Positions 1 to 7,053 of a DNA stretch of 42,515 bases are shown here, one piece after another. Position 1 is the stretch's first letter, and the number at the start of each line of letters is the position of its first letter. Below the pieces are notes generated by a model. That model made no database searches. It worked only from the letters and a program-made list of their open reading frames with translations, and had not been told where the DNA came from. The stretch is from a virus, in the IMG/VR virus record IMGVR_UViG_3300019776_000970, positions 1-42,515 of that record, one strand, 5' to 3'. Made by a program: the position numbers and the translations under genes.

Positions 1-99
1 AGCACGCCGTAGGGGGTGGTAACGCTCTTGCGCTTGCCCTTCTCGGCCTCAGCCTTGGCAACCTCGCGAACCTGAGCCGCGTAGAGGAACTCTAGCCCG
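1..99. repeat. Terminal direct repeat (left copy), assembly circularity signature
   Basis: Bases 1-99 are identical to bases 42417-42515. A coding frame runs through the join without a break. An exact 99-bp end repeat is what an assembler leaves when it closes a circular or circularly permuted molecule, so it is more likely a k-mer overlap than a biological terminal repeat. The unit genome is then 42,416 bp. Confidence 0.95.
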
Positions 100-317
100 C
101 GCTTGTCGGTCTCGACCTCTGCGACCATGGCGGCGTAGTTGGCGGCTACCTGCTCGGCCTCGGCCTTGATCGCTTCGGCGAGCCGGTCCTTCTCCAGGAG
201 CTTCTTGAGATACCAGCGGACCCCTTCCATGTCCGTGATCTGGAAGCGAAGGTTCGAACCTTCGTCGTATCGCTCAGCTTCGGTGTCTTTGGGTTTTGGT
301 GTCTTTGTGTCTTCCAT
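1..317 (-). CDS. Gam-like host-nuclease inhibitor, N-terminal part (continues at the right end)
   Basis: The gene starts at ATG 315-317, behind AAGGAG with about 8 nt spacing, runs leftward off position 1 and continues in frame from 42416 to a stop at 42167. The joined product is 188 aa. It begins with a charged, Lys/Glu-rich stretch, followed by long helices likely to form a coiled coil (roughly residues 28-90). It then has a basic patch, a TTPYG turn and a FRDQP strand. This long coiled coil followed by a small beta element is the pattern of the Mu Gam family, which binds double-stranded DNA ends and blocks host exonucleases such as RecBCD. Assignment rests on pattern only. It is transcribed opposite to the early genes at the right end, and its own terminator lies at 42083-42120. 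Confidence 0.6.
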   Translation of the reverse strand, partial: MEDTKTPKPKDTEAERYDEGSNLRFQITDMEGVRWYLKKLLEKDRLAEAIKAEAEQVAANYAAMVAEVETDKRGLEFLYAAQVREVAKAEAEKGKRKSVTTPYGV

Positions 318-367
318 CAGTCCTATCTCCTTGCGGCGAAAGCGTGTCGCTCTCAGCCGGTGGTTTG

Positions 368-394
368 GTGGGGGAGGCTCACCGCCTCCCCCAC
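368..394. other. Perfect 11-bp hairpin upstream of the Gam-like gene
   Basis: GTGGGGGAGGC (368-378) pairs exactly with GCCTCCCCCAC (384-394) across a 5-nt loop. No T-run follows on either strand, so it is not a canonical intrinsic terminator. It lies between a small minus-strand ORF (ending at 400) and the Gam-like start (317), so on the minus strand it would sit in the Gam leader RNA. It may be a processing or attenuation structure. Confidence 0.6.
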
Positions 395-399
395 TCTCT

Positions 400-576
400 C
401 TAGAATCCCAGCCCCGGTACGTGCGGGTGATCTACACACCCCTCCGACCCCTCGCCGTCGCAGTAGCGCAGGTGGTAGCTGTCCTCCTCCTGCGCCCTCT
501 CCTGCTCCTTGATGTGGTTCTGCACGAAGTAGAGGTGCTTGCAGACCCCGAAGGCGGCGTTACTCGACGACCTCAA
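400..576 (-). CDS. Small hypothetical protein upstream of gam (58 aa)
   Basis: The frame ends in TAG at 400-402 and shows a plausible protein: a VCKHLYF element, a KEQERAQEED charged helix, and a CDGEG/GCVDHPH segment with Cys and His residues that could bind metal. No good start is evident. A TTG at 574-576 avoids overlap with the plus-strand gene that starts at 595. An ATG at 642 would overlap that gene head to head and has no Shine-Dalgarno site. It would be co-transcribed with the Gam-like gene. No family recognised, and coding status is uncertain. Confidence 0.4.
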   Translation of the reverse strand: MRSSSNAAFGVCKHLYFVQNHIKEQERAQEEDSYHLRYCDGEGSEGCVDHPHVPGLGF

Positions 577-594
577 AGCCCAGAGGGAGCAAGG

Positions 595-1017
595 ATGACC
601 ACGGATCAAGACGCGCTCGACACCGCCGCCCGCACTCTCCACATGGCCAAGCGTGCCACGCAGGAGGCCCTCGCCTGCGTCGCCACTGACCAGCTTGAGG
701 AGACAGAAGCGCTCCTGAGGGAGGCCAGCCAGAGGCAGCAGACCGCCCTTGGGCTTCTGGTGGACGTGCTCGGGGCCAAGCGTCCGGGCCTCTCCGTGAG
801 CCGCGATGCCCTCCCCCTAGAGATGCTCAACACCCCCGCGACTCGTGCCTACCTCGCGGCGCTGGAGGAGGCCACACGGGCCGCTGAAGCGGTGGACCGG
901 GAGCGCGGCTGGATCGACGAGGACGGGGAGTGTATCGGCTTCGGGGAGACGCTCGCGGGTATGGTGCTGGGCCTGCGGCGAGAAGTCTTTGGGGCTAGGG
1001 GGCGCGGGATGGAGTGA
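595..1017 (+). CDS. Hypothetical helical phage protein (140 aa)
   Basis: ATG at 595 follows a purine-rich GAGGGAGCAAGG leader. The frame stays open upstream to 139, but that part has the low-complexity look of a shadow of the Gam gene on the other strand. From MTTDQ onward the protein is coherent: three or four amphipathic helices rich in Ala, Glu and Leu, with a cluster of acidic residues (ERGWIDEDGE) near residue 115. No catalytic motif or membrane segment is seen. It is divergent from the Gam-like gene and is followed, after a gap of about 100 nt, by another small plus-strand gene. Function unknown. Confidence 0.65.
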   Translation: MTTDQDALDTAARTLHMAKRATQEALACVATDQLEETEALLREASQRQQTALGLLVDVLGAKRPGLSVSRDALPLEMLNTPATRAYLAALEEATRAAEAVDRERGWIDEDGECIGFGETLAGMVLGLRREVFGARGRGME

Positions 1018-1120
1018 TGCACGAGGCTAGAGAAATCGCCGGAACCTTCCGAGTCTTCTTAATGTTGATATTCCGGTGTGCGAGCCTACCCCAGGAGGGC
1101 TGGCCTGCAAGGAGCCCCCT

Positions 1121-1384
1121 ATGTTTCTGGAGATCGTTCTATGGACCAGTGTTGGGCTATCGGGCGACTGTGAGTACGCAGCTCAGGCAAGCCTGATGAT
1201 GCGGGGTGAGCGTGCCAACCGCACGATCCAGATGGGCTACTCTCAAGGCTCCTCCAGTGAGTTTCTAGCTGCTCGTGAGGCTCTGCGTGACCTTAGGGGG
1301 CGTGTGAGCGAGGAGCAACAAGCTTACCTCACTTCCGCCATCGCCGACCCCATGGGTGCGATTACGGAGAGGCGAGAGCGGTGA
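1121..1384 (+). CDS. Hypothetical small protein (87 aa)
   Basis: ATG at 1121 has AAGGAG (1109-1114) at 6-nt spacing, a much better start than the upstream in-frame ATG at 1076. The N-terminus (MFLEIVLWTSVGLSG) is hydrophobic. The C-terminal half is charged and helical (AAREALRDLRGRVSEEQQ). It could be a small protein with a weak membrane-anchored N-terminus, or a soluble regulator. A strong bidirectional terminator follows 35 nt after the stop, so it closes the short rightward transcript that contains the gene at 595. No family recognised. Confidence 0.6.
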   Translation: MFLEIVLWTSVGLSGDCEYAAQASLMMRGERANRTIQMGYSQGSSSEFLAAREALRDLRGRVSEEQQAYLTSAIADPMGAITERRER

Positions 1385-1419
1385 GAATTGTAGCGGCAGC
1401 AGGGGCTTCAGCAAGCAAA

Positions 1420-1450
1420 AAAGGCCAGCGAGGCAATCTCGCTGGCCTTT
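1420..1450. terminator. Bidirectional intrinsic terminator between convergent operons
   Basis: AAAGGCCAGCGAG (1420-1432) pairs perfectly with CTCGCTGGCCTTT (1438-1450) over a 5-nt loop. A-rich sequence on the left gives a U-tract for leftward RNA, and TTTCTCGTT follows on the right for rightward RNA. It separates the short rightward operon (595-1384) from the end of the leftward late operon (endolysin, ends 1643). Confidence 0.9.
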
Positions 1451-1534
1451 CTCGTTCGGAGGGAACCCTCCTCCATCCACCTTGCGCCGAAGACAGGCTC
1501 CGGAGTCATGTTTAAGCGGGCTGACGCGGGTGGT

Positions 1535-1546
1535 TACCCATGGGTA
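1535..1546. promoter_or_regulatory. 12-bp palindrome TACCCATGGGTA
   Basis: A perfect palindrome lies in the 258-nt gene-free stretch 1385-1642. It could be a protein-binding site. It may equally be chance, because no second copy was noticed. Confidence 0.3.
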
Positions 1547-1567
1547 TGCGTGTATTCTACCGCCTTG

Positions 1568-1595
1568 ATTCTTTCGTGAAAATTAACGAAAGAAT
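1568..1595. other. AT-rich 10-bp hairpin at the end of the late operon
   Basis: ATTCTTTCGT (1568-1577) pairs with ACGAAAGAAT (1586-1595) over an 8-nt AT-rich loop. It abuts the parS-like site at 1595-1608. It may help end leftward transcription downstream of the endolysin, or it may be part of a nucleoprotein site formed with the parS-like palindrome and the adjacent repeats. Confidence 0.6.
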
Positions 1596-1608
1596 TTCCA
1601 CGTGGAAA
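1595..1608. promoter_or_regulatory. parS-like palindrome, copy 1
   Basis: TTTCCACGTGGAAA is a perfect 14-bp palindrome. It matches the bacterial parS variant TGTTCCACGTGGAACA at every position except one symmetric base pair (T/A in place of G/C). It is one of four exact copies in this genome, and a ParB-family protein is encoded at 36926-38491. This copy lies between genes, beside a hairpin and direct repeats. Confidence 0.75.
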
Positions 1609-1649
1609 CTACACAACAAAACTACACACCACTCCAACAAAACTACACA
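1606..1649. repeat. Direct repeats AAACTACACA beside the parS-like site
   Basis: AAACTACACA occurs at 1606-1615, 1619-1628 and 1640-1649. The last two are part of a longer 15-nt repeat, CAACAAAACTACACA (1614-1628 and 1635-1649), spaced 21 nt apart, which is two helical turns. The last copy overlaps the endolysin stop codon. The arrangement looks like iterons for a DNA-binding protein. Confidence 0.6.
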
Positions 1650-2173
1650 TTGGCGAATCCCCAGCTCCACCAGCTCTTGAGACGCACCCGTCGGTAGAGC
1701 CCGTCCCCATCGCGTTGACTCCCGCCCTCGCCTGAGCTGGTGTTGCCCTCGATGGAGTACACAAGCGGCCCGAGCGCGCGGACCACGACGGCAATGTGCC
1801 CGGTACTGGCGCTGGTTTGGTGCATACAGATCGCGCCACGCCCCGGCTTGCTGGTCATAGCTCCCAGTTTCAGCGCCCACCGCCGCCAACCGATCACCGC
1901 GCCGCGACTCTCCGAAGGACAGGGCGCAGCGGCCACTAGGCTCACGAACGTGACAGCGGCAGCACACCAGGGGTCACCTGGTCCGATGCCTGCCGCTTCC
2001 TGAAAGATCTCAACCCACTTGCCCCGGTTATTCCCCACCTCGCGAACCTTGAGCGCGTCAGCCAGATAGGCCATGCAGAGTAGGCGGCGCTCGGGCGTAG
2101 GCAACTCCATGTAGCCCGAGTACTTCTTGGTCAGGACCGCACGAGTTTGCGTAATCGCTTCCTGGAGGTTCAC
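1643..2173 (-). CDS. Endolysin, CHAP-like / TIGR02594-type peptidoglycan hydrolase (176 aa)
   Basis: The start is GTG at 2173, behind AAGGAG with 9-nt spacing. After a helical N-terminal segment (residues 1-45), the catalytic region shows GNNRGKWVEIF, then GDPWCAAAVTFV with the likely nucleophile Cys near residue 69. It continues with STGHIAVVV carrying the likely catalytic His and an IEGNTSSGEGGS motif followed by YRRVR. This series (Cys, GHxxxV, EGN, Gly-rich, YRR) is typical of NlpC/P60-CHAP superfamily endolysins of the TIGR02594 kind, which cut cell-wall peptides. No signal peptide is seen, so export would need the upstream holin-like genes. It is the last gene of the late operon. Confidence 0.85.
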   Translation of the reverse strand: MNLQEAITQTRAVLTKKYSGYMELPTPERRLLCMAYLADALKVREVGNNRGKWVEIFQEAAGIGPGDPWCAAAVTFVSLVAAAPCPSESRGAVIGWRRWALKLGAMTSKPGRGAICMHQTSASTGHIAVVVRALGPLVYSIEGNTSSGEGGSQRDGDGLYRRVRLKSWWSWGFANV

Positions 2174-2175
2174 GT

Positions 2176-2388
2176 TTAGGACTCCTTGAGAGTAGCAGCC
2201 CGGCTACACACGCGGGCTAGGTCGCGAAGCTGCCAGACAGGGATGCTACCTCCGGCAAGCTGTTGCGCGAGCTGCTCGATCACGCTCTCTTCGATCCCTT
2301 GACTGATGCCAAGTTGACGTGTGAGGCGCTCCAAATCCTTGATGGGACTTGGGATATCGATTCGGATTTTAGGCCAGTTGATTTTCAT
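2176..2388 (-). CDS. Hypothetical small protein in the lysis cassette (70 aa)
   Basis: ATG 2386-2388 overlaps the stop of the nuclease gene as ATGA, so it is translationally coupled. The protein has a short basic N-terminus (MKINWPKIRID) resembling the start of the holin-like protein at 3129 (MKKINW). A helical region and a WQLRDLARVC segment follow. There is no membrane segment. It sits directly before the endolysin, with only 2 nt between stop and start. Function unknown. Confidence 0.65.
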   Translation of the reverse strand: MKINWPKIRIDIPSPIKDLERLTRQLGISQGIEESVIEQLAQQLAGGSIPVWQLRDLARVCSRAATLKES

Positions 2389-2870
2389 GTCGTTTTGATC
2401 TCTTTTCTCTCCAGGTATCCGTCCTTATGCCGCCGAACCAGCGCCAGTGGAGCCCTTCCAAGAGCCTCATCGGCATTGAGGTACTCGCAGATCTCCTCCC
2501 ACGCCGCCCGCCAACCCCAGCACACCACGGCGCGGTAGCCCACCGACTCAAGGTAGGTGAGCCAGCCCGCTTGCGCCTCTGAGGCCACGCCCTCCCGAAA
2601 GCGCTTGAGCTCGATCCACAGACCGTGGAAGGTTGCGCGGGGGACTGGCAGGAACATATCTGGCACGCCCGCCCGAACCCCTTGGCGCTGGAGTGCGGCC
2701 GCCGTGGCCTTGTGCCGAAAGCCCCCGTTGGGGATGGCGAAGAGGCTGGCCATGCTGGGAAAGCGCCCGCGCCAGAACTCAACCAGGCTGAAGACCCGCT
2801 CTTGGTGCTGTGCCTCAAGCGGGTCAGTCTCCTTGGGCTCTGAGAGCCTAAGGGCGGGCCTCCTAGCCAT
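2385..2870 (-). CDS. VRR-NUC domain nuclease (161 aa)
   Basis: The frame is open from 3080, but ATG at 2868-2870 overlaps the end of the upstream holin-like gene and gives a compact 161-aa protein. A conserved Glu near the N-terminus (LEAQHQ) is followed by AIPNGGFR, then GVRAGVPDMFLPV and WIELKRF. The VPD Asp and the IELK Glu-Lys are the catalytic residues of the PD-(D/E)XK fold. SEAQAGWL and GYRAVVCWGW complete the VRR-NUC pattern (PF08774). Phage VRR-NUC proteins resemble Holliday-junction or flap nucleases. Its place among lysis genes is odd, because such nucleases usually accompany replication or packaging genes. Confidence 0.85.
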   Translation of the reverse strand: MARRPALRLSEPKETDPLEAQHQERVFSLVEFWRGRFPSMASLFAIPNGGFRHKATAAALQRQGVRAGVPDMFLPVPRATFHGLWIELKRFREGVASEAQAGWLTYLESVGYRAVVCWGWRAAWEEICEYLNADEALGRAPLALVRRHKDGYLERKEIKTT

Positions 2871-3129
2871 CTTCGGCAGTCTTCCTGCGCGATGTGCCGG
2901 CCGATTTATAACCATCGCTGACGGACTTATAACCGGGGATGAAGAACCCCAGAGCGACCGGCCACGCCAAAGCCAGCCCCGCACTGGCCGACTTAGCGAC
3001 CGCCGCCTTGAGGAGCGGGACCGAGAGGGTGCCCATGCCATCGACGGCCGCACCAAACGTGCTGCCAAAGCCTGCCACAAACGCCCCGCCTACCGCGAGG
3101 CCAAAGTTACTCCAGTTGATCTTCTTCAT
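2863..3129 (-). CDS. Holin-like small membrane protein (88 aa)
   Basis: ATG 3127-3129 overlaps the preceding stop as ATGA. The in-frame ATG at 3177 would add residues overlapping the upstream gene. The protein begins with a short polar N-terminus, followed by a glycine-rich hydrophobic segment (about residues 8-30). A second hydrophobic segment (residues 45-66, with LALAWPVALGFF) and a positively charged tail (SRRKTAEDG) complete it. Two membrane segments, small size and position upstream of the endolysin suggest a class II-type holin, which would release the endolysin by forming holes in the inner membrane. This is inferred from topology and context only. Confidence 0.6.
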   Translation of the reverse strand: MKKINWSNFGLAVGGAFVAGFGSTFGAAVDGMGTLSVPLLKAAVAKSASAGLALAWPVALGFFIPGYKSVSDGYKSAGTSRRKTAEDG

Positions 3130-3341
3130 TTTGCATGATCCCCTTTCATGATCTCTACGACTTGCTCGCGAAGCCACTCGACCTCTCGCTCTAGGGCCTG
3201 CACTCGGTTCGTGAGGGCTTCTTTGATCTCAGATAAAGCCGACTGGAGAGAGCCGATATCGCGCCCATTTTTTGCCGCTGTGCCCACTACGGTGGCGATC
3301 ACGGCCAGAAAGCCCCCAAGGGCTTCAAGAGAAAGATTCAT
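3126..3341 (-). CDS. Single-span membrane protein with coiled coil (71 aa), lysis-associated
   Basis: An N-terminal hydrophobic segment (GGFLAVIATVVGTAA, about residues 9-23) precedes a long charged helix with heptad character (IGSLQSALSEIKEALTNRVQ and onward), which should form a coiled coil. This is the mirror arrangement of XhlA-type haemolysin proteins, which have the coil first and the membrane span last. It lies just upstream of the holin-like gene, so it may be a second holin, an antiholin or a spanin-like component. Confidence 0.6.
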   Translation of the reverse strand: MNLSLEALGGFLAVIATVVGTAAKNGRDIGSLQSALSEIKEALTNRVQALEREVEWLREQVVEIMKGDHAK

Positions 3342-3351
3342 AGGGGCTCCT

Positions 3352-5016
3352 TTACGAAAGAACCAGGTCCGCGTAGTAACGGGAGACGTTGCCGCTTAGC
3401 GTGCGAGTGAAGACGATCCGGTAGCGCCGACCGGCCACGAACGCGGAATCGGTGAGAGGCAGTGCCAGCTCGATCAGACCCTCATCCGCCAGCAGGGTCG
3501 TGATGTCGAGGTTGTCCTCGGCCACCGTGCTATCCAAGATCACCGTGCCAGAGAGGTCCTTGACCTGCGCCGTGAGGGTCGCCCCCGTGAGCGGGATCTT
3601 CTCCCCGGTGGCATCGACCAGGTTGCCCCGGATCGAGCCCGTGTCCCCCGCGATGGCCTGCACAATCCCCGCCGCGCTTGCCGAGCTGAGCTTGAACTGG
3701 AAAGGACCGCGGACCAAGAGGGTTGCGCTTCCGCTTCCCCCGCCGCCCGAGGGGGCGAGCTCCAAGGCATTGGCCGTGTACTGGTACACCGAGCCATCGA
3801 GGCCGATCATGGTAAGGAACCGCGCCGCCATGTTGGAGAGGTTGGCGGGGATGCCACTCCAGACAGCGGTCACAATGTCGGCGATCAGGGTGCCGAAGCT
3901 GGTGATGCTTCCAACAGCGCCCGTCACACTCCCAACAGCGCCTGTAACCGAGCTTGCTCGGACGCCATCGCCCGTGATAGTGCCCGTGCCTCCCCCAAGA
4001 ACTTTGCCCGAGACATCGCCTCCCACCCCGCCGACAACGCTCCCAACCGAGCCTGACACGCTGGCAACGCTCCCTGCGACACTCCCGGCAACTGAGCCAA
4101 CAGAGCCTGTAACGCTGCCCACTGCTCCTGTAACGCTGCCCACCGATCCTGAAACATTTCCATTGACATTTCCAACGAGGTTCCCTCCTACGTTCCCAGT
4201 GACGCTTCCCACCGCGCCCGTCACGCTGGGGACAGCTCCGGCGAGGTTTCCGGCGGTTAGGTTGATCTGGCCTGCACTTGTGCCGTACTGCACTTGCACG
4301 CGGCCCGAGCCATCGAGCACCATCGCCGAAAAGTTCGTCGGAAACGCCTGGTTGAGGCTATAGCCAGTCTTGTCGGCATTGGTGCCCACGGTCACTCGGC
4401 CTGTGCCATCAGTGGCCAGCTTGTTGGCTGGAGTTGCGAGGACTAGATCCGCAGGACTCTGCCCAGTCGCGTAGGCCCCCACCGTGACGTTGCCCGAGGC
4501 AAGGCGCGAGGTGATTGTCGCGTTGAGGTTATCGACAATTAGCTTGCCAATCGTGCTGGCCGTGGTGATGCCCGAAACGAGCTGGTGCCAGATCGCAAGC
4601 ACGCCCGCTGCGGAGAGGGCCACGGAATCAAATTTGCTGAGGCCCATCGAGGCGGAGTCGTCCGGGTTGTACGCCACGAGCTGGTAGTGAGCCGAGACCT
4701 CTTTGATACCTGCACCGCTGAACGTCACGATCACCTTGCGGCCCGTGTTTACGGCCAAGTTGGGTAGGTCAATCCGGTAGAGGCCGGGGACGAGAGTCTG
4801 GTCTACCTCACAAAACCCGCCATCAGCCCATGCGCCTGTAGGGGTCTGGGTCGCGAGATTGATCTGAACCGGAGCCGCTCGTTCTTTAGTGTAGTACGCC
4901 TTTAGGCCCGATGTGTTGTACAGCAGCCCTAGCATGGGGCCACCCGTAGACAAGTTGGAGATCTGGATGTACTCAGTCTGGGAGGACGAGCCAACTTTCA
5001 GTGTATCTTTGGCCAT
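3352..5016 (-). CDS. Tail fibre protein with Gly/Val/Ser repeat (554 aa)
   Basis: ATG overlaps the spike stop as TAATG. The N-terminal ~110 residues form a globular domain (KVGSSSQTEYIQI, then YRIDLPNL). Residues ~120-255 resemble a trimeric fibre region. Residues ~260-370 are a low-complexity repeat of units such as GSVTGAV, GSVAGSV and GNVNGNV. The C-terminal ~150 residues form another beta-rich domain (GRRYRIVFTRTLSG near the end) that may contact the host surface or pack as a sandwich. The GSVTG-type repeat is common in tail fibres of uncultured phages. Followed closely by the lysis genes. Confidence 0.8.
   Translation of the reverse strand: MAKDTLKVGSSSQTEYIQISNLSTGGPMLGLLYNTSGLKAYYTKERAAPVQINLATQTPTGAWADGGFCEVDQTLVPGLYRIDLPNLAVNTGRKVIVTFSGAGIKEVSAHYQLVAYNPDDSASMGLSKFDSVALSAAGVLAIWHQLVSGITTASTIGKLIVDNLNATITSRLASGNVTVGAYATGQSPADLVLATPANKLATDGTGRVTVGTNADKTGYSLNQAFPTNFSAMVLDGSGRVQVQYGTSAGQINLTAGNLAGAVPSVTGAVGSVTGNVGGNLVGNVNGNVSGSVGSVTGAVGSVTGSVGSVAGSVAGSVASVSGSVGSVVGGVGGDVSGKVLGGGTGTITGDGVRASSVTGAVGSVTGAVGSITSFGTLIADIVTAVWSGIPANLSNMAARFLTMIGLDGSVYQYTANALELAPSGGGGSGSATLLVRGPFQFKLSSASAAGIVQAIAGDTGSIRGNLVDATGEKIPLTGATLTAQVKDLSGTVILDSTVAEDNLDITTLLADEGLIELALPLTDSAFVAGRRYRIVFTRTLSGNVSRYYADLVLS
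3908..4240 (-). repeat. Imperfect short tandem repeat inside the fibre gene
   Basis: Reverse-complemented units of about 15-21 nt encode GSVTGAV, GSVTGSV and GNVNGNV-like heptapeptides, repeated about 15 times with interruptions. Runs such as actcccaacagcgcc and acgctgcccactgctcc recur on the given strand. Such repeats can expand or contract by slippage or recombination and so change fibre length. Confidence 0.8.
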
Positions 5017-6161
5017 TACTGCATCCCTCCATTCGTTCCGCCGTCAAAGAGATAGACCGTGCTCCCGCCTCCGCCAAACGCGGGGCAGATCGCGCCGACG
5101 TATCCCCCCTGAACACCCGTGCCGCGCAGCTTCAAACCATCCGTAGTTCCTGAAGGCGTGTAGTTGCCAGAACCAACAAACGGTGATGCAGAAAGTGTCT
5201 GAGGATCTCGTCCCGTTGTCCAGCCGACGCCCGAGACATTGCCTAAGCCTGCGCCACCCCACGCACAATCGACGATGGCAGGCTCAACGGCGCGGGTGCC
5301 TCCCACAAGGTTGTAGCCCCCATTGCCCCAGAAGGCACAATCGGTGATCAGCACGACGATGGAACCTGATCCACTAAGGCCAAGATCGAGCCCATCGCTT
5401 GTGTTATCAGCAAAGGTGCAGTGGTCAAACGTAAAATCAATGAAGGTGCGGTTCGAAACGTCTGCCTTTATGCCATCGCCTGCGTTACGGGTGATCTGAC
5501 AGTTCTTAAAAACGTTTGTCCTACTCGGGTTCGTGTTTGTGGTGTAGATAAGCCCAGAACCCGCGTTGTTGTCTATCCTACAGTCCAAAAAGGACCCGTA
5601 GGAAGACGCTTGCGGGCCGTTATAGGCGATGATGCCGCTGGAAGTAGAGTCATGGATATAGAGCTTCCTCCAACATCCCCACGTACCTAGTCGTGACGCA
5701 AAATCAATCGCGTTCAGGCAGCCTGCAATCTCAACGTTGTCGAGACATAGAAATGGGCCGAGTGTCCCCGCCCCGGTTGCTCCAGTAATCCCCTTGCCCC
5801 GCGTTGCCCCCGTGTGAGTCAGCTTCAGGTCGCAGAACTTGAAGAAGGTGGAGACAGTCCCCGCAAGGAAGTTGATAATGTTGACGGTAGTTGTGGCGCA
5901 ACTGATCTCCGCCACTCCTCCGTCACCCGCCGCCGATGTGTACCCCTGAATCACAGAGGCCAGCAAGCCTGTAGAGCCACCCATCGCGCCGGTCGGTTGT
6001 ATGGCTGTAGTTATCACGTGCTGGGCATTGTTCTTGAGGTTGATCCGGTCGGCGGGAGCCCAGACCGTCAGCGCTTTTGCCACGGTTTTATAAGGTGAGC
6101 CGATGGCTCCGGTTCCGGTCGTATCATCCCCGCCGGAATAGTCCACATACCACTCAGCCAT
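5016..6161 (-). CDS. Right-handed beta-helix tail spike / pectate-lyase-like protein (381 aa)
   Basis: ATG 6159-6161 overlaps the upstream stop as TAATG. The N-terminus (AEWYVDYSGGDD, then GSPYKTVAKAL) is the entry strand typical of parallel beta-helix proteins. From about residue 90 to 330 there are repeated turns containing Asn/Cys-rich elements (FKFCDLKL, LCLDNVEIAGC, FLDCRIDNNAGSG, FKNCQITRNAGDG, FDHCTFADNTSDG, ITDCAFWGNGG), which match right-handed beta-helix coils. It probably binds or cleaves host surface polysaccharide as part of the tail tip. Catalytic residues cannot be picked with confidence. Confidence 0.8.
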   Translation of the reverse strand: MAEWYVDYSGGDDTTGTGAIGSPYKTVAKALTVWAPADRINLKNNAQHVITTAIQPTGAMGGSTGLLASVIQGYTSAAGDGGVAEISCATTTVNIINFLAGTVSTFFKFCDLKLTHTGATRGKGITGATGAGTLGPFLCLDNVEIAGCLNAIDFASRLGTWGCWRKLYIHDSTSSGIIAYNGPQASSYGSFLDCRIDNNAGSGLIYTTNTNPSRTNVFKNCQITRNAGDGIKADVSNRTFIDFTFDHCTFADNTSDGLDLGLSGSGSIVVLITDCAFWGNGGYNLVGGTRAVEPAIVDCAWGGAGLGNVSGVGWTTGRDPQTLSASPFVGSGNYTPSGTTDGLKLRGTGVQGGYVGAICPAFGGGGSTVYLFDGGTNGGMQ

Positions 6162-6724
6162 TAGCGGCACGCCTCCACGTCAGCAGGTTCTAGTGCCAAG
6201 CCATCGGGGAAGAGCCGGTTACCCTGCCCATCCACCATCGCCTCTAGGGGGCAGGGGGCGCTCTCGTTGTGCGCTGGCTCGATGCGGGTGAGCAGCTCAT
6301 TGCGTTGCTGCTGCGTGGCAAAACTTGCCGCGACGAGCTGATCGGCAAGCCCGCGTAAGGTGAGATCCTCGGCAGGGTTGAGCACATCGGTATCGAGGGT
6401 CTTCGCAAGCTGCGCCCCGATCACAGAGAGCCACGTCTGAGCGGCGGCACTACCTTGCAGCGCCGCCGCCGTGATCTGGTTGATGGGGGTCGAGAGAAAG
6501 CGCTTCAGCTCAGTGCCTCGGAAGGTCCGCCAGACAACAGCCTGCTCGACCCAAACGACCTGGGGATCACGCAGGGCAACGAGCACCTCGACGGTGGTGA
6601 GACCGGAATACCGGGGCTTGGCGAGCTCCTGCGTGAGGGCAGCTACCTGCTCAGACGTGAGAGGGATGCTCTCACTCGCTAAGATCGCCTCAATGGTTGC
6701 TTCATTTCCGCCACACAGTTTCAT
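6161..6724 (-). CDS. Hypothetical tail-region protein (187 aa)
   Basis: ATG 6722-6724 overlaps the preceding stop as ATGA. The protein is mostly helical: an N-terminal ~60 residues with LTSEQVAALTQELAKP, a central segment with WVEQAVVWRTFRGTELKRFL, and a C-terminal region with a predicted strand (GQGNRLFPDGL). No catalytic or membrane motif stands out. It lies between the small membrane protein and the spike gene, so a tail accessory or fibre chaperone role is possible but unproven. Confidence 0.6.
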   Translation of the reverse strand: MKLCGGNEATIEAILASESIPLTSEQVAALTQELAKPRYSGLTTVEVLVALRDPQVVWVEQAVVWRTFRGTELKRFLSTPINQITAAALQGSAAAQTWLSVIGAQLAKTLDTDVLNPAEDLTLRGLADQLVAASFATQQQRNELLTRIEPAHNESAPCPLEAMVDGQGNRLFPDGLALEPADVEACR

Positions 6725-7041
6725 GTCGTTTCTCGCTTTTGGGTAAGGTGCTTTTGGGCTGTACTGAGGGGCCAGAGGGCCATACCAAGAGCAATGCCAC
6801 CAAGCAGCAGGGCAGTCTGCTTAGTGCGTGGGAACCAGTGTCCTGCCACCAGCCCCACGGCAATGGGCAACGGAGGCCACGCCTCGGCCACATCCCCTAC
6901 CAGCTCGCTGAGGGTGTCGGATCGCTGAGGGCGCACTACGGCAACCGCCTCGGCCAGCAGCCCCACGGCAAAGAGCACTCCCCAGGCTTGTCGCATCCGA
7001 TTGGTGGTAAGTCCGTGCGTCTTAGTGGTAAGTCCGCTCAT
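6721..7041 (-). CDS. Small membrane protein (106 aa)
   Basis: Three hydrophobic segments are visible: AWGVLFAVGLLAEAVAVV (about residues 19-36), PLPIAVGLVAGHWF (57-70) and ALLLGGIALGMALWPL (76-91). They are separated by charged loops, with a basic C-terminal tail (QKRETT end). Position between the tail hub and tail spike genes is compatible with a holin-like or superinfection-related membrane protein. The sequence gives no direct evidence for either. Confidence 0.55.
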   Translation of the reverse strand: MSGLTTKTHGLTTNRMRQAWGVLFAVGLLAEAVAVVRPQRSDTLSELVGDVAEAWPPLPIAVGLVAGHWFPRTKQTALLLGGIALGMALWPLSTAQKHLTQKRETT

Positions 7042-7053
7042 GAGTCTTCTCCT

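Noticed and set aside
1-99. True biological terminal redundancy or cos end
   Set aside because: The exact 99-bp length and the in-frame gene across the join are better explained by assembly of a circular molecule.
139-594. Upstream part of the plus-strand open frame 139-1017
   Set aside because: It lies antisense to the Gam-like gene and has a Ser/Arg-rich, unprotein-like composition; the true start is ATG 595.
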